From Actinomyces sp. S6-Spd3 (lineage in GTDB: Bacteria > Actinomycetota > Actinomycetes > Actinomycetales > Actinomycetaceae): a stretch of DNA of 64,000 nucleotides. This document shows positions 35,374 through 44,216 of the stretch, piece by piece. Below the pieces are notes generated by a model. That model made no database searches and was not told where the DNA came from. It worked only from the letters and a program-made list of their open reading frames with translations. The stretch is taken from positions 62,001-126,000 of the forward strand of contig NZ_JRMV01000276.1 in assembly GCF_000758755.1 (NCBI RefSeq), in the 5' to 3' direction. Position 1 is the stretch's first letter. Every line of letters begins with the position of its first letter. The translations under genes and the position numbers were made by a program.

Positions 35374-37647
35374 TCAGAGGGTCCGGCGGCGCATGGCGCA
35401 GGCGATCACGCCCAGCACCAGGGCTCCTAGGGCCAGTGGAATGGTTTCGTTCACGCCGGTCGAGGCCAGCTTGGAGCGCTTCTGCTTGGCTTTTGTTGCC
35501 GATGCAGACTGCTCGGGGTTACCTGCCGGGGCACTTGGATTGGTCGAGGCCTGATCCGAAGGCTGGGCCGAGGGGCCAACCGGCGGCTGGGCGATCGGGG
35601 TGATGAGATTCAAACCGATGATCTCGGGATTGTGGTCCGAGGCGCGGTAGGGGTTGTCGGCCTCGAAAGCCAGGTATGCGTTGTAGTTGGCGCGTGAGTA
35701 TTCGAAGGCGATGCTTTCTTGCGCGTTTACCGCCCACGACTTCACCTCGGTGATCAGCGGGTGCGCTGCAGAGTTCGCGAAGACGTGGTCCATCGATCCA
35801 GAGCGACCACCATAGACATAGGAGGAATCACCGTGACCTGACTCGTGGGCCCAGCCCGCATCGGTCAGGACTTTCAGAGGGTCTTCCATCGTGTAGGCGT
35901 TGAAGTCGCCAACAAGCAGTGTCGGGGTTCCGTTGAAACGCTGTGCGAAGGTGGCAAGTGCGCGGGCCTGCTTGACGCGAACTCCATTGGAGTTCCCCTG
36001 ACCATCACCGTTGTCAGTGTTGGCTGCCGCTTCCGCGCCGGACAAGTTCTTGGGTGCAGAACCCTTGGACTTGAAGTGGTTGGCAATGACAACGAAGTTC
36101 TTGCCTTCGTGGTTTACATCAGTGATCGGCTTGAATTCTTGAGCCAGGGGCTGACGCGCGAGGCCCGTGTATGCCGGATCGTCGTAAATGACGGAGTCCC
36201 CGACCGGGGCGATCTTTGCCTTCTTGTAGATGAAAGCAATGCGGATGACGTCTTCGTTTGCGGGAACGGTTGAGGGACTGGGGACATAGGCCCAGACCTC
36301 GGATCCTGCAGCTGCATTGAGCGCATTGACGAGGCTCTTGAGCGCACCGTCACGGTCGGTGCTCACACCCGATGCGACGGGGTTTTCGATTTCTTCCAAT
36401 GCCACAACGTCGGCATCGATCGTATTAATCGCCTGAACGATCTTGGTCTGTTGGTTCGCAAAAGCTTGCGAGGACCAGGCGCCGCGGAGTTTGCAGTTCT
36501 TATCGGTCACGTACTTGTGGTCGCGGTCCTCGTATCCCTTACATCCGGGTTCGTTTTCACCCAGATCAGAGAAGTAGTTGAGGACGTTGAAGGTTGCGAC
36601 CTTCGTATCGCCACTGACTGAAGGAGCAGCGGGCCGCTCCCCCGTGATGGTCACCGGCGAACGATCAGGATTTCCAGCGGTCATCTGCGTAGGTTGGAAG
36701 ACGAAGCTCCCGAAGCGTGATTCCAAGACAACGGGTTTCGTGAAGGTCACGTGGTAGCCCACGCGAGCAGGGGCTCCGTTGGCCAAGTAGGCGTAGCGTT
36801 CTTTGTGCCCGTTTTGCTTGAAGTTCGTCAGGTCTGTGGTCGAGGCATCGTCCAGGTCGATGGTCTTGGCGGCGTTTTCAGCCTCGTAGGCTTGAGCAGC
36901 AGCGCCGGGGGCAACAACGTCGGTTGCGGTACGCAAAACCTCGGTTCCAGGGGTCAGCGAGAGCGTCCCGTATCGGTTGGTCTTGTAGTTATCGGTAATC
37001 GTCCACGTGTCCTTGGGCAGGACCAGCATGGACTCCAGTGCTTCCATCTGGTCTTGAGTGGGCACGCCGCTCAGTTCCGTTGGCTTGACAGGATCACAAT
37101 CAGTAGCAGCGGTAATACTTTGCGGAAGCAATTGGGTCAGGCTCTGGGTTGCGGCGGTCGCATTTTTCACGCCTGAATACTCAGCCACCTTGCCTTTGAC
37201 GACAACGCAGTCACCAATGGAGGGCATCGTCGCAGAGGATTTCCCCATGAAGACGAATAGGCCGTCGGAGGCGGTTCGTGCGGGGTCCCAGGTTCCGCCT
37301 GTTCCGGGGGTTTGGATGGTGAAGCCCTCAAGGCCCTTGAGGTTAGCGTTCTCTCCCTTGGGGTAGGCCGCGGTCACAACGCCTTTGGTTTCGACCGTCT
37401 GATTGATCAGCTGGGAATCGTCCCCGTCGCCCGGGGTCTGAATATCCGGGATCGAGACCAGCGCACTCACCGCGCGCGTCTGCCTAACATGTGCCGAGGC
37501 CTCGACGCTGGGTGTGGGCGTCGAGGCCTGAGTTTCGCTTCCCGATGTCGGGTCTTCGCTGGGATCCGCGTAGGCAGCTAGCGGCATTCCAAAAAGGGAA
37601 AAGGCTGCCAGAGCACCGATCACTGTTCGCTTCTTCGCACGCAGCAT
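35374..37647 (-). CDS. Cell-wall-anchored extracellular nuclease (ExeM/NucH family)
   Basis: The 757-residue protein has a signal peptide (FSLFGMPLAAYADP), then an OB-like domain (about residues 60-300) common in ExeM/NucH nucleases. An endonuclease/exonuclease/phosphatase domain follows (about 345-690) with VATFNVLNYF, VALEEIENP, LLVGDFNAY and ASDHNPEI. The C-terminus has LASTG, a hydrophobic segment and AMRRRTL. It should degrade extracellular DNA at the cell surface. The ATG at 37647 has GAGAGGAAG upstream. Gene order with the surface 5'-nucleotidase and the nucleoside importer suggests DNA is used as a nutrient. Confidence 0.92.
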   Translation of the reverse strand: MLRAKKRTVIGALAAFSLFGMPLAAYADPSEDPTSGSETQASTPTPSVEASAHVRQTRAVSALVSIPDIQTPGDGDDSQLINQTVETKGVVTAAYPKGENANLKGLEGFTIQTPGTGGTWDPARTASDGLFVFMGKSSATMPSIGDCVVVKGKVAEYSGVKNATAATQSLTQLLPQSITAATDCDPVKPTELSGVPTQDQMEALESMLVLPKDTWTITDNYKTNRYGTLSLTPGTEVLRTATDVVAPGAAAQAYEAENAAKTIDLDDASTTDLTNFKQNGHKERYAYLANGAPARVGYHVTFTKPVVLESRFGSFVFQPTQMTAGNPDRSPVTITGERPAAPSVSGDTKVATFNVLNYFSDLGENEPGCKGYEDRDHKYVTDKNCKLRGAWSSQAFANQQTKIVQAINTIDADVVALEEIENPVASGVSTDRDGALKSLVNALNAAAGSEVWAYVPSPSTVPANEDVIRIAFIYKKAKIAPVGDSVIYDDPAYTGLARQPLAQEFKPITDVNHEGKNFVVIANHFKSKGSAPKNLSGAEAAANTDNGDGQGNSNGVRVKQARALATFAQRFNGTPTLLVGDFNAYTMEDPLKVLTDAGWAHESGHGDSSYVYGGRSGSMDHVFANSAAHPLITEVKSWAVNAQESIAFEYSRANYNAYLAFEADNPYRASDHNPEIIGLNLITPIAQPPVGPSAQPSDQASTNPSAPAGNPEQSASATKAKQKRSKLASTGVNETIPLALGALVLGVIACAMRRRTL

Positions 37648-37970
37648 GCGCAGCTTCCTCTCAAGGTGCACGATCAAAATGCACGGGCGCTGCGAGAACC
37701 GCAGTGCCCGGGGCCAGCTCAGAGGATCTACCGAGCTGTAGCCTCAATCACTCAAAAGAGTAGCAAGCTCAAAGGATACAAAAGTACGATTTTCGAATAT
37801 CCCAGAATCACTCCTGAAAATCGTCAGCAAACCCACAGCTGCGTTTGCGGTTTTCGCACGATATAGGTGGTTTTCTCCCCTCACAACCCATCACATGAGA
37901 AGGTTCGACTCGACAAGCCCGCAGCGACTAATCTGGACTCATTAGGACATTTCAGGAAGGAATATCGACG
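37648..37970. other. Divergent intergenic region (nuclease / ABC exporter) with an inverted repeat
   Basis: No gene is seen in these 323 bases. The stretch 37755-37815 is AT-rich and should hold the core promoter of the nuclease-nucleotidase pair. At 37827-37848 the arms GCAAAC and GTTTGC face each other across 10 bases, a possible operator. AGGAAGG before 37971 is the exporter's ribosome binding site. Confidence 0.45.
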
Positions 37971-39068
37971 ATGTCTCAACCCCCGCTCCCTCCGACTCCT
38001 CCAGTTCCGCCTCCCGGGCCACTGTTCCAGCCGGGGCAGCCTGCAGTGACTCCTGCACAGCCGGAGCAGTCTCAGCCAAAGAGGCGTTCGATCGTTCCTC
38101 CCCCACCCGAACCTGGACAGCAATACGGGCAGGCGGCTTTTGTTGCACAGCAGTACCCGCAGCAAACCCCCGGTTTCCAACAGGCTCCCGTGAATCCTCA
38201 ACAATTCCAGCCAGGCTCCGCATCTGCTCAGCAGTTCCAAGCAACTCCAGTGGGCCAGCAACCTCCGGCAGCTGCATTCCCCGCTTTCATGCCCACGCAG
38301 TCCCTCGGGGAGCCCGGTGAATGCGCGCTCGCGATGCGCGGCCTCGTGAAGATTTTCGGAAACTTGGTTGCGGTGGCAAACCTCAACCTGGACATCCCCA
38401 AGGGATCCTTCTACGGATTTGTCGGCCCCAACGGTGCGGGCAAGTCCACAACCCTCAATATGGCGACCGGTTTGCTCACGCCGGATTCTGGAACCGCTTT
38501 CGTCAACGGAATCGATGTGTGGGCGGATAATCTTGCCGCCCGCGCACAGCTTGGCGTCATGCCCGATGGGATGCGCCTGCTCGACCGTCTTTCCGGCCCT
38601 GATTTCTTGGTTCACGTCGGAATGCTGCGCGGTTTACCTCGCGAAACTGCTCGCGAGCGCGCGCAGCAGCTGCTGGCAACTTTGGACCTCGTGGATGCAG
38701 GTAAGAAGCTCATCTCCGACTACTCGGCGGGTATGACGAAGAAGATCTCCCTTGCTGCGGCACTCATCCATGCTCCCTCGGTCTTGGTCCTTGATGAGCC
38801 TTTCGAGGCGGTCGACCCGGTTTCAGCAGCAAACATCCGCCAGATCCTCATCGATTTCACCCACAGGGGCGGAACGGTCATTTTGTCCAGCCACGTCATG
38901 GCCACCGTTCAGCAGCTGTGCACTCATGTTGCTGTGATTAATCACGGACAGGTGTTGGCTTCTGGAACGACTGCAGAAGTGGCGGGCGATATGTCCTTGG
39001 ATGAGCGTTTTGCTCAGTTGGTGGGCGGCCTGCACACGAGCGAAGGGCTGTCATGGTTGGCCAACTGA
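37971..39068 (+). CDS. ABC transporter ATP-binding protein with a Pro/Gln-rich N-terminal tail
   Basis: The 365-residue protein has a normal exporter-type ABC cassette from about residue 118: Walker A GPNGAGKST, signature SAGMTKKISLA and Walker B VLVLDEPFEAVDP, then HVMATVQQL. The first 115 residues are low complexity, almost entirely Pro, Gln, Ala and Gly (start MSQPPLPPTPPVPPPGP), and must be disordered in the cytoplasm. Such tails are not usual on ABC ATPases. The ATG at 37971 has AGGAAGG upstream, and continuous in-frame coding supports it as real. It overlaps the permease gene by 16 bases. Substrate unknown. Confidence 0.9.
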   Translation: MSQPPLPPTPPVPPPGPLFQPGQPAVTPAQPEQSQPKRRSIVPPPPEPGQQYGQAAFVAQQYPQQTPGFQQAPVNPQQFQPGSASAQQFQATPVGQQPPAAAFPAFMPTQSLGEPGECALAMRGLVKIFGNLVAVANLNLDIPKGSFYGFVGPNGAGKSTTLNMATGLLTPDSGTAFVNGIDVWADNLAARAQLGVMPDGMRLLDRLSGPDFLVHVGMLRGLPRETARERAQQLLATLDLVDAGKKLISDYSAGMTKKISLAAALIHAPSVLVLDEPFEAVDPVSAANIRQILIDFTHRGGTVILSSHVMATVQQLCTHVAVINHGQVLASGTTAEVAGDMSLDERFAQLVGGLHTSEGLSWLAN

Positions 39069-40747
39069 TTCGTTTGAAGCTGCGCATCATGTGGAACGTG
39101 ATGTGCAAACAAGTCGTCGTGCTGCTCCTGTCGCTCATGGCGCTTCTGTATGGTTTGGCAATGGTCGGCGCTCTGTACGTTGGCGTCCTGGCTTTACATG
39201 AATCTATCCCGCCGGAATTCATCATGCTCATCGGGCCTTTGGTTTTCCTCGGGTGGCTGATCCTGCCACTGTTGTTCTCGACGATGGATAACACCCTGGA
39301 ACCACGTCGACTTTCTCCTTTCATTGCGCCCTCACCCAAACTTGGCTTTGCTCTTGTTGTGGCGTCTGCGCTTGGAATTGGCGGGATTTTTTCATTACTC
39401 CTCTTCCTTGTACCCGCCTGGTTTTTCTTAACTCGCGGTGAATTACTGCTCTCGCTTGGCGCAAGCTGTGCTGCTGTTCTCACCCTCCTCACTGCTGTCA
39501 TTTGGGCAAAGTCCGTGACGACGTGGGCGGGAAACCAAGTTTTGAAAAACTCAGAACGCAAGAATTTTGCGTCTTTTATCGGTTCGATGATTTTCGTTGC
39601 AGTTTTCGCGCCGATGGGAATCTGGATGCAGTTTCTTATTCGCAATTTTTCCTACGACGCAGTTCTTGCCTTCGCTTCCAAGGTCTACACGACACCTTTT
39701 GGTGCTTTTTTCGGGGTACTTGAATCCTTGAGGCAAGGGGACTACCTCCTTGCGGGAGTTCGCTGTGCAATCGGTCTTGCGACTCTCGCCCTAGGTTGGG
39801 TCCTCTGGATCCGCGTATTAAAGCCGTCGATGTACGGCAGCGCAAACCGTGTTTCTGCCAAAGCGCGTGAGGCCATTGAGGCTGGCCGCTATCACGTTGA
39901 TGAGGCACGCGCCGAGGCTGAATTGGCAAAGCAGCGCTCGGATTCGCGTTCGGCAGGACTCAAGCGTGTTCAACGCTGGCAGGCGCTCGGGCTTTCAGGC
40001 CGCTCGGCTGCGATGGCGACGAAGACGGCTTACTACTGGCTCCACGATTCTCGACTGTCAGTGTCCTTGGGCTCGACGATCCTCTTCCCGGTGATGGCCG
40101 TTCTCATGGACTACATGATTGACAGTGACGTGCGTGAATTCATGCCTTTCACTTTCGGCTTTTTCCTATACCTTGCTCCGATCGTCATCGGCGCAAACAT
40201 CGGTGCGAATATGCAATATGACTCCACAGGCGCATGGGTGCCGATTGCTGCCGGAATGACCGGGCGCGAAGATCGTTTAGGCCGCCTCTTGGGGTCACTC
40301 GCTATTGTTACCCCGGTTATCCTTGTGGCCTCGGGAGCGGCATGCGTCATTATGGGCAAGAGTGTGCTTGATATCGTCTACACACTGTGCTTGTGCATTC
40401 TCTTCCTGACTGCTTCATCAGGAATCGCAACGGTTGTCGGAAGTCGCTGGGTCTACCCCGTTCAGCAACCTGGCGCATCTCCTCTATCGACGCGAGGCGC
40501 AGGGGCTGGAATGGTGGCGATGTGGGCGACCTCTGCTGCAATGCTGGGCGGTTTGTTGGTCGCTTTGCCCGGCTGGCTTGCCTTGATCTTCACCACCGGC
40601 ACAGGAATCCCCTTCATTATCGCTGTGGTCGTGTCTTTGGCCTGGAGTGCAGCCATCATCGCAGTTTCAGTGGTGTGGGGTGGACGCTTGTGGGACCGCT
40701 ACAAGGTCGAGATGCTGACAACAATGAAGTCATGGGCGGGAAACTAG
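39053..40747 (+). CDS. ABC transporter permease, about 12 membrane helices
   Basis: The 564-residue integral membrane protein has two hydrophobic halves separated by a charged cytoplasmic segment (about residues 265-320, rich in Ala, Arg and Glu). It is partner of the ATPase, whose gene it overlaps. Each half has about six helices, suggesting a fused pair of permease units. I do not recognise a named family; similar pairs are common in actinobacteria without an assigned substrate. A convergent palindromic terminator follows at 40780. Confidence 0.85.
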   Translation: MVGQLIRLKLRIMWNVMCKQVVVLLLSLMALLYGLAMVGALYVGVLALHESIPPEFIMLIGPLVFLGWLILPLLFSTMDNTLEPRRLSPFIAPSPKLGFALVVASALGIGGIFSLLLFLVPAWFFLTRGELLLSLGASCAAVLTLLTAVIWAKSVTTWAGNQVLKNSERKNFASFIGSMIFVAVFAPMGIWMQFLIRNFSYDAVLAFASKVYTTPFGAFFGVLESLRQGDYLLAGVRCAIGLATLALGWVLWIRVLKPSMYGSANRVSAKAREAIEAGRYHVDEARAEAELAKQRSDSRSAGLKRVQRWQALGLSGRSAAMATKTAYYWLHDSRLSVSLGSTILFPVMAVLMDYMIDSDVREFMPFTFGFFLYLAPIVIGANIGANMQYDSTGAWVPIAAGMTGREDRLGRLLGSLAIVTPVILVASGAACVIMGKSVLDIVYTLCLCILFLTASSGIATVVGSRWVYPVQQPGASPLSTRGAGAGMVAMWATSAAMLGGLLVALPGWLALIFTTGTGIPFIIAVVVSLAWSAAIIAVSVVWGGRLWDRYKVEMLTTMKSWAGN

Positions 40748-40779
40748 AAGCCTCGTTTTCCACCGATTGACATATGGTT

Positions 40780-40807
40780 GTGGCCCGCAGGAATTCCTGC
40801 GGGCCAC
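40780..40807. terminator. Bidirectional terminator between convergent genes
   Basis: A perfect 28-base palindrome: arms GTGGCCCGCAGGAA and TTCCTGCGGGCCAC. It lies between the ABC permease (plus) and the DUF1540 gene (minus), 20-33 bases from each stop, and can serve both. Confidence 0.75.
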
Positions 40808-40827
40808 ACCCGTTATACGCGATATGT

Positions 40828-41106
40828 TCAGCGAGCCTGGTAGGTCAGGCAATCAGCGCCGGCGGATCCCACGCGAATCGCAGAGGCGGTGCATTCCAGA
40901 CCGGTGTTGAAGGAGCAATCTGCCTTCTGGCAGGCGCCAACAACCGGGCTCTTGCGCTCGAGGCCACCACGAACCGAGAGCGGAACGAAGGTTGCGCAGG
41001 TACGTCCGTAGCCGATGGTCACGGCACCAGCAGCGCAGCCATTGTTGTTGTACGAGCACTCCGAAACGGAGCAGTCCTGGACCAGGGGAAGGTCGATGGT
41101 CGTCAT
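40828..41106 (-). CDS. Small cysteine-rich DUF1540 protein
   Basis: The 92-residue protein has two copies of a cysteine motif. The first is DCSVSECSYNNNGCAAG with a later TCATF, the second ACQKADCSFNTGLECTAS with DCLTY. The arrangement (C-x4-C-x6-C...C) is the DUF1540 signature, likely binding metal. The ATG at 41106 has CAAGGAG upstream and starts the conserved part; the longer frame from 41241 lacks any support. It is monocistronic, bounded by a terminator. An iron-box-like sequence lies about 170 bases upstream. Function unknown. Confidence 0.85.
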   Translation of the reverse strand: MTTIDLPLVQDCSVSECSYNNNGCAAGAVTIGYGRTCATFVPLSVRGGLERKSPVVGACQKADCSFNTGLECTASAIRVGSAGADCLTYQAR

Positions 41107-41274
41107 GATGTTCTCCTTGAAGAGTCGACACAAATTGTTAAGACCCCTCAAGAATGCATGTTTTATTTCGAAAAACGTATAGCACTGTTTTTTCCGCGGA
41201 ATATCAACGAAAACTGAGTGTTGCTTCCGAAGAATGTTCACGTAATTACGATAAAGTCCAACCGGCTATTTGCC

Positions 41275-41293
41275 TCAGGTTAGGCTGTGCTAC
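41275..41293. promoter_or_regulatory. Possible DtxR/IdeR iron-box half-site
   Basis: TCAGGTTAGGCTGTGCTAC matches the left half of the DtxR/IdeR consensus (TTAGGTTAG-G-CTAACCTAA) at 8 of 9 positions and the right half at 5 of 9. It lies between the DUF1540 gene and the ABC-F stop, upstream of DUF1540. The poor right half keeps confidence low. A 10-base palindrome CGTAATTACG lies nearby at about 41240. Confidence 0.35.
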
Positions 41294-41315
41294 ACAAGGT
41301 ATGGCACTGCGAGTT

Positions 41316-43226
41316 CTACTCGTCAAGAAGCTCTGCATTCAGTAGCCAAGCTTCTTCCAACTCGTCAATTTCCTGGCGAATCTGAGTTGACTGCGCAGAC
41401 AAGTCCGTCATCTCTTCTAGAGCGCTCTGATCCTCAGCAATGCGCGCAGCACATTCAGCAAGCTGTTCTTCGACCTTTTCAAGGCGTGTGCGCAAGGTAT
41501 CGATCTTTCGCTCAAGCCGTGCGCTTTCTTTCTTTGCCGCTCGTCGCGCAGCAGAATCAGTCATCCCCGAGCCTGTGGCGTCTGCGGAAGATTCCTCCCC
41601 CGCCGCATTTCCAGATTGACGAGGCCCTGCCGCACTTTCGCGAGCATCGGGAGACTTTGCGCCACCGGCCTCGCGAATACTCAAGTATTCTTCAACTCCC
41701 CCGGGAAGAGCGCGAAGGCTTCCATCCCCCAAAAGTGCAACCTGGTGATCGGTCGCGCGCTCAAGAAGATAGCGATCGTGGCTGACAACGACCAAGGTTC
41801 CCGGGAAGGCATCAAGGAGGTCTTCCATTGCGGCCAAAGTATCCGTGTCAAGATCGTTCGTCGGCTCATCGAGAAGAAGAACATTGGGCTCGGCCATGAG
41901 CAGGCGCATGAGCTGAAGCCGACGCCGCTCACCACCAGAGATCTCACTGACCCGCGTCCACGCGCGCTCGCGAGTAAAGCCCATTCTCTCCGTCATTTGC
42001 GAGGCGGAAACTTCCTTGCCGTCAACGATCACGCTGTGGGCGACCGCGTCCACGGCCTCGACAACGCGAAGATCACTGAGCTCGTCAAGCTCGTGAGTAT
42101 CCTGCGAAAGGGTAGCGATCTGGACGGTCTTTCCGCGTTTCACCCGGCCGCTTGTTGGCTCCAGATCACCACGAAGAAGATTAAGGATCGTCGTCTTACC
42201 TGCGCCATTCACGCCGACGATCCCCACTCGCTCCCCCGGAGCCAAGCGCCAGGTCACGTGGTCAAGGATCGTGCGCCGACCACCCTGAGGAGTCTCGAAA
42301 GAAACGCTCACGTCTTCAAGATCAACAACGTCTTTACCCAGACGAGCGGTCGCCATCTTGACCAATTCAACGCTATCCCTAGGCGGAGGCACGTCAGCGA
42401 TCAGGGCCTCGGCCGCAGCAATGTGGAACTTCGGCTTCGACGTGCGCGCCGGAGCCCCGCGACGAAGCCACGCGAGCTCTTTCGTCAGGAGATTCGCGCG
42501 CTTCTTTGCGGCAACATCGGCTTGGCGGACGCGCTCGGCTCGCGCCAGAGTGTAAGCAGCGTAGGAGCCATCATAGATTTCTACCCGACCGGGGATCTGA
42601 GGACGAGAGCCTCCCGGGTCGATCCCGGGAACGACTTCCCAGATGGTTTCACACACTGCATCCAAGAACCAACGGTCGTGGGTGACAGCGATCAGCGCGC
42701 CGCTTGCACCCGGGCGCGCAAAACGTGCGTTCAAGTGGCGCGCGAGCCACGCAACGCCTTCCACATCGAGGTGGTTCGTTGGTTCATCCAAGCAAACGAC
42801 GTCGGAGGGAAGTGCGAGCACCCGTGCAAGGTCAACGCGGCGGCGTTGCCCACCAGAGAGTGTTCCAACCAGAGCATGCAGGTCGATATCTGCCAAGAGA
42901 CCGGCGTGAATATCGCGGATTGAACTCTGCGAAGCCCATTCGTATTCTTCGAGTCCCGGGTGAACAGCATCCATCACTCGGGCATTGTCATCAAGGTGAT
43001 CCGCCTGCTCGAGCATGACCACACGCAAACCATCGCGAGTGATCACTTGCCCGTCGTCGGGCTGCTGCACGCCTGCGACCAGGCGCAAAAGCGTGGATTT
43101 TCCGGCACCGTTGGGCCCCAAGATTCCGATTCGCGACGTATCTTCAACGCTAATATCGACATCGGCTAAGAGCTGACGCGAACCCGCGAGTGCTCCCAGA
43201 GATTGTGTGCCTAGTAGATGTGCCAC
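41316..43226 (-). CDS. ABC-F family ATPase (Uup-like, translation or resistance factor)
   Basis: The 636-residue soluble protein has two ABC cassettes: GPNGAGKST / LSGGQRRRVDLA / VCLDEPTNHLD and GVNGAGKTT / ISGGERRRLQL / LLLDEPTNDLD. They are joined by an interdomain linker (about residues 225-290), and a Lys/Glu-rich coiled-coil C-terminal domain spans about 560-636. The coiled-coil end is the Uup type. ABC-F proteins act on ribosomes. The start is a GTG at 43226, directly abutting the ispE stop (TAGGTG). Members of this family follow ispE in many actinobacteria. Confidence 0.93.
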   Translation of the reverse strand: MAHLLGTQSLGALAGSRQLLADVDISVEDTSRIGILGPNGAGKSTLLRLVAGVQQPDDGQVITRDGLRVVMLEQADHLDDNARVMDAVHPGLEEYEWASQSSIRDIHAGLLADIDLHALVGTLSGGQRRRVDLARVLALPSDVVCLDEPTNHLDVEGVAWLARHLNARFARPGASGALIAVTHDRWFLDAVCETIWEVVPGIDPGGSRPQIPGRVEIYDGSYAAYTLARAERVRQADVAAKKRANLLTKELAWLRRGAPARTSKPKFHIAAAEALIADVPPPRDSVELVKMATARLGKDVVDLEDVSVSFETPQGGRRTILDHVTWRLAPGERVGIVGVNGAGKTTILNLLRGDLEPTSGRVKRGKTVQIATLSQDTHELDELSDLRVVEAVDAVAHSVIVDGKEVSASQMTERMGFTRERAWTRVSEISGGERRRLQLMRLLMAEPNVLLLDEPTNDLDTDTLAAMEDLLDAFPGTLVVVSHDRYLLERATDHQVALLGDGSLRALPGGVEEYLSIREAGGAKSPDARESAAGPRQSGNAAGEESSADATGSGMTDSAARRAAKKESARLERKIDTLRTRLEKVEEQLAECAARIAEDQSALEEMTDLSAQSTQIRQEIDELEEAWLLNAELLDE

Positions 43227-44216
43227 CTAGCATTCCTCTTCTTCGACAATTGCGCCGAGCGCGGGACCCGAGGTGGGCAGGGTTGCACTGACTTCGGGGC
43301 TGTGTGCCAAGGCCTCCGCAAGCTCGTCGGCGTGAGCCTTATCGCGGGCGAGCACTGCAATTGTTGGGCCAGAGCCGGATAATATCGCTGCGCAGGCACC
43401 GGCTGCACGCGCATCGCGAATCGTTTCAGCAAGCTCGGGATACAGATGGAGCGCGGGGGCGGTTAAGTCATTACTCAACGCCGGCGCCACGCTTGTTGCA
43501 TCCCCCAGCAAGGCACGCTGATCTTCTTGGCTCAATGGCGCGGGGTCTATTCCTGTAGCGTTATTTTCCGCTTCTCTCAAGGCATCCAGTGTTTTGAAGA
43601 CCTCGGGAGTCGAAAGACCCCGGTGCGCGCGGACCATGACCCAGTGATGGTGCGGCCACGTCGATGCGTCAGAGCCAAGCAAGGGAGTCAGAACATCTCC
43701 GCGGCCCTCCCCCACGCTCATACCGCCCATGATGCAGGCGGGAACGTCTGCTCCAAGCCCGCGCCCGATCTGGCACAGTTGCTCGAGACTCAGCCCTAGT
43801 TCCCATAAACGGTTGCACGCTACCAACGCTGCTGCCGCATCCGCCGATCCCCCGGCCATTCCTCCAGCGATGGGAATGTATTTGTCCACGCGGATCGACA
43901 CTCCCGCGCTGGTTTGTGCCCAGGGACCCGTAGCTGCGAGCTTCTGGAGGACTTTTGCCGCACGGTAGGCCAAGTGCGATGTGGGATCTAGCTCGCTCAT
44001 GAGCTGCGTCGCGCCCTGGTCAATGCTTCCGTCTGCAGCATAAGCATGGGTTTCGATGTGAATCCCCGGCGACTTGGCCGTGCGCACACTGACGTACTCG
44101 CGGATATTTAAGCATTCGAATACAGTGACGAGGCCGTGGTAGCCCTGCGTATCCGGCTGTCCAACGCGCAGGATAAGGTTCACTTTCCCCGGTGCAGATG
44201 CACGTACCTCACGCAC
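43227..44216 (-). CDS. ispE: 4-diphosphocytidyl-2-C-methyl-D-erythritol kinase
   Basis: The 329-residue GHMP kinase phosphorylates CDP-methylerythritol in the non-mevalonate isoprenoid pathway. It opens with SAPGKVNLILRVG, has the ATP loop IPIAGGMAGGSADAAAALVA (about residues 115-135) and ends with the third GHMP motif ILSGSGPTIAVLA. It overlaps rsmA by 8 bases. The order rsmA-ispE is conserved in actinobacteria (Rv1010-Rv1011). Confidence 0.95.
   Translation of the reverse strand: MREVRASAPGKVNLILRVGQPDTQGYHGLVTVFECLNIREYVSVRTAKSPGIHIETHAYAADGSIDQGATQLMSELDPTSHLAYRAAKVLQKLAATGPWAQTSAGVSIRVDKYIPIAGGMAGGSADAAAALVACNRLWELGLSLEQLCQIGRGLGADVPACIMGGMSVGEGRGDVLTPLLGSDASTWPHHHWVMVRAHRGLSTPEVFKTLDALREAENNATGIDPAPLSQEDQRALLGDATSVAPALSNDLTAPALHLYPELAETIRDARAAGACAAILSGSGPTIAVLARDKAHADELAEALAHSPEVSATLPTSGPALGAIVEEEEC

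Noticed and set aside
41616-42923. 435-codon open frame on the plus strand, antisense to the ABC-F gene
   Set aside because: It is a shadow of the ABC-F reading frame in GC-rich sequence; the product has no known motif and no promoter or start signal.
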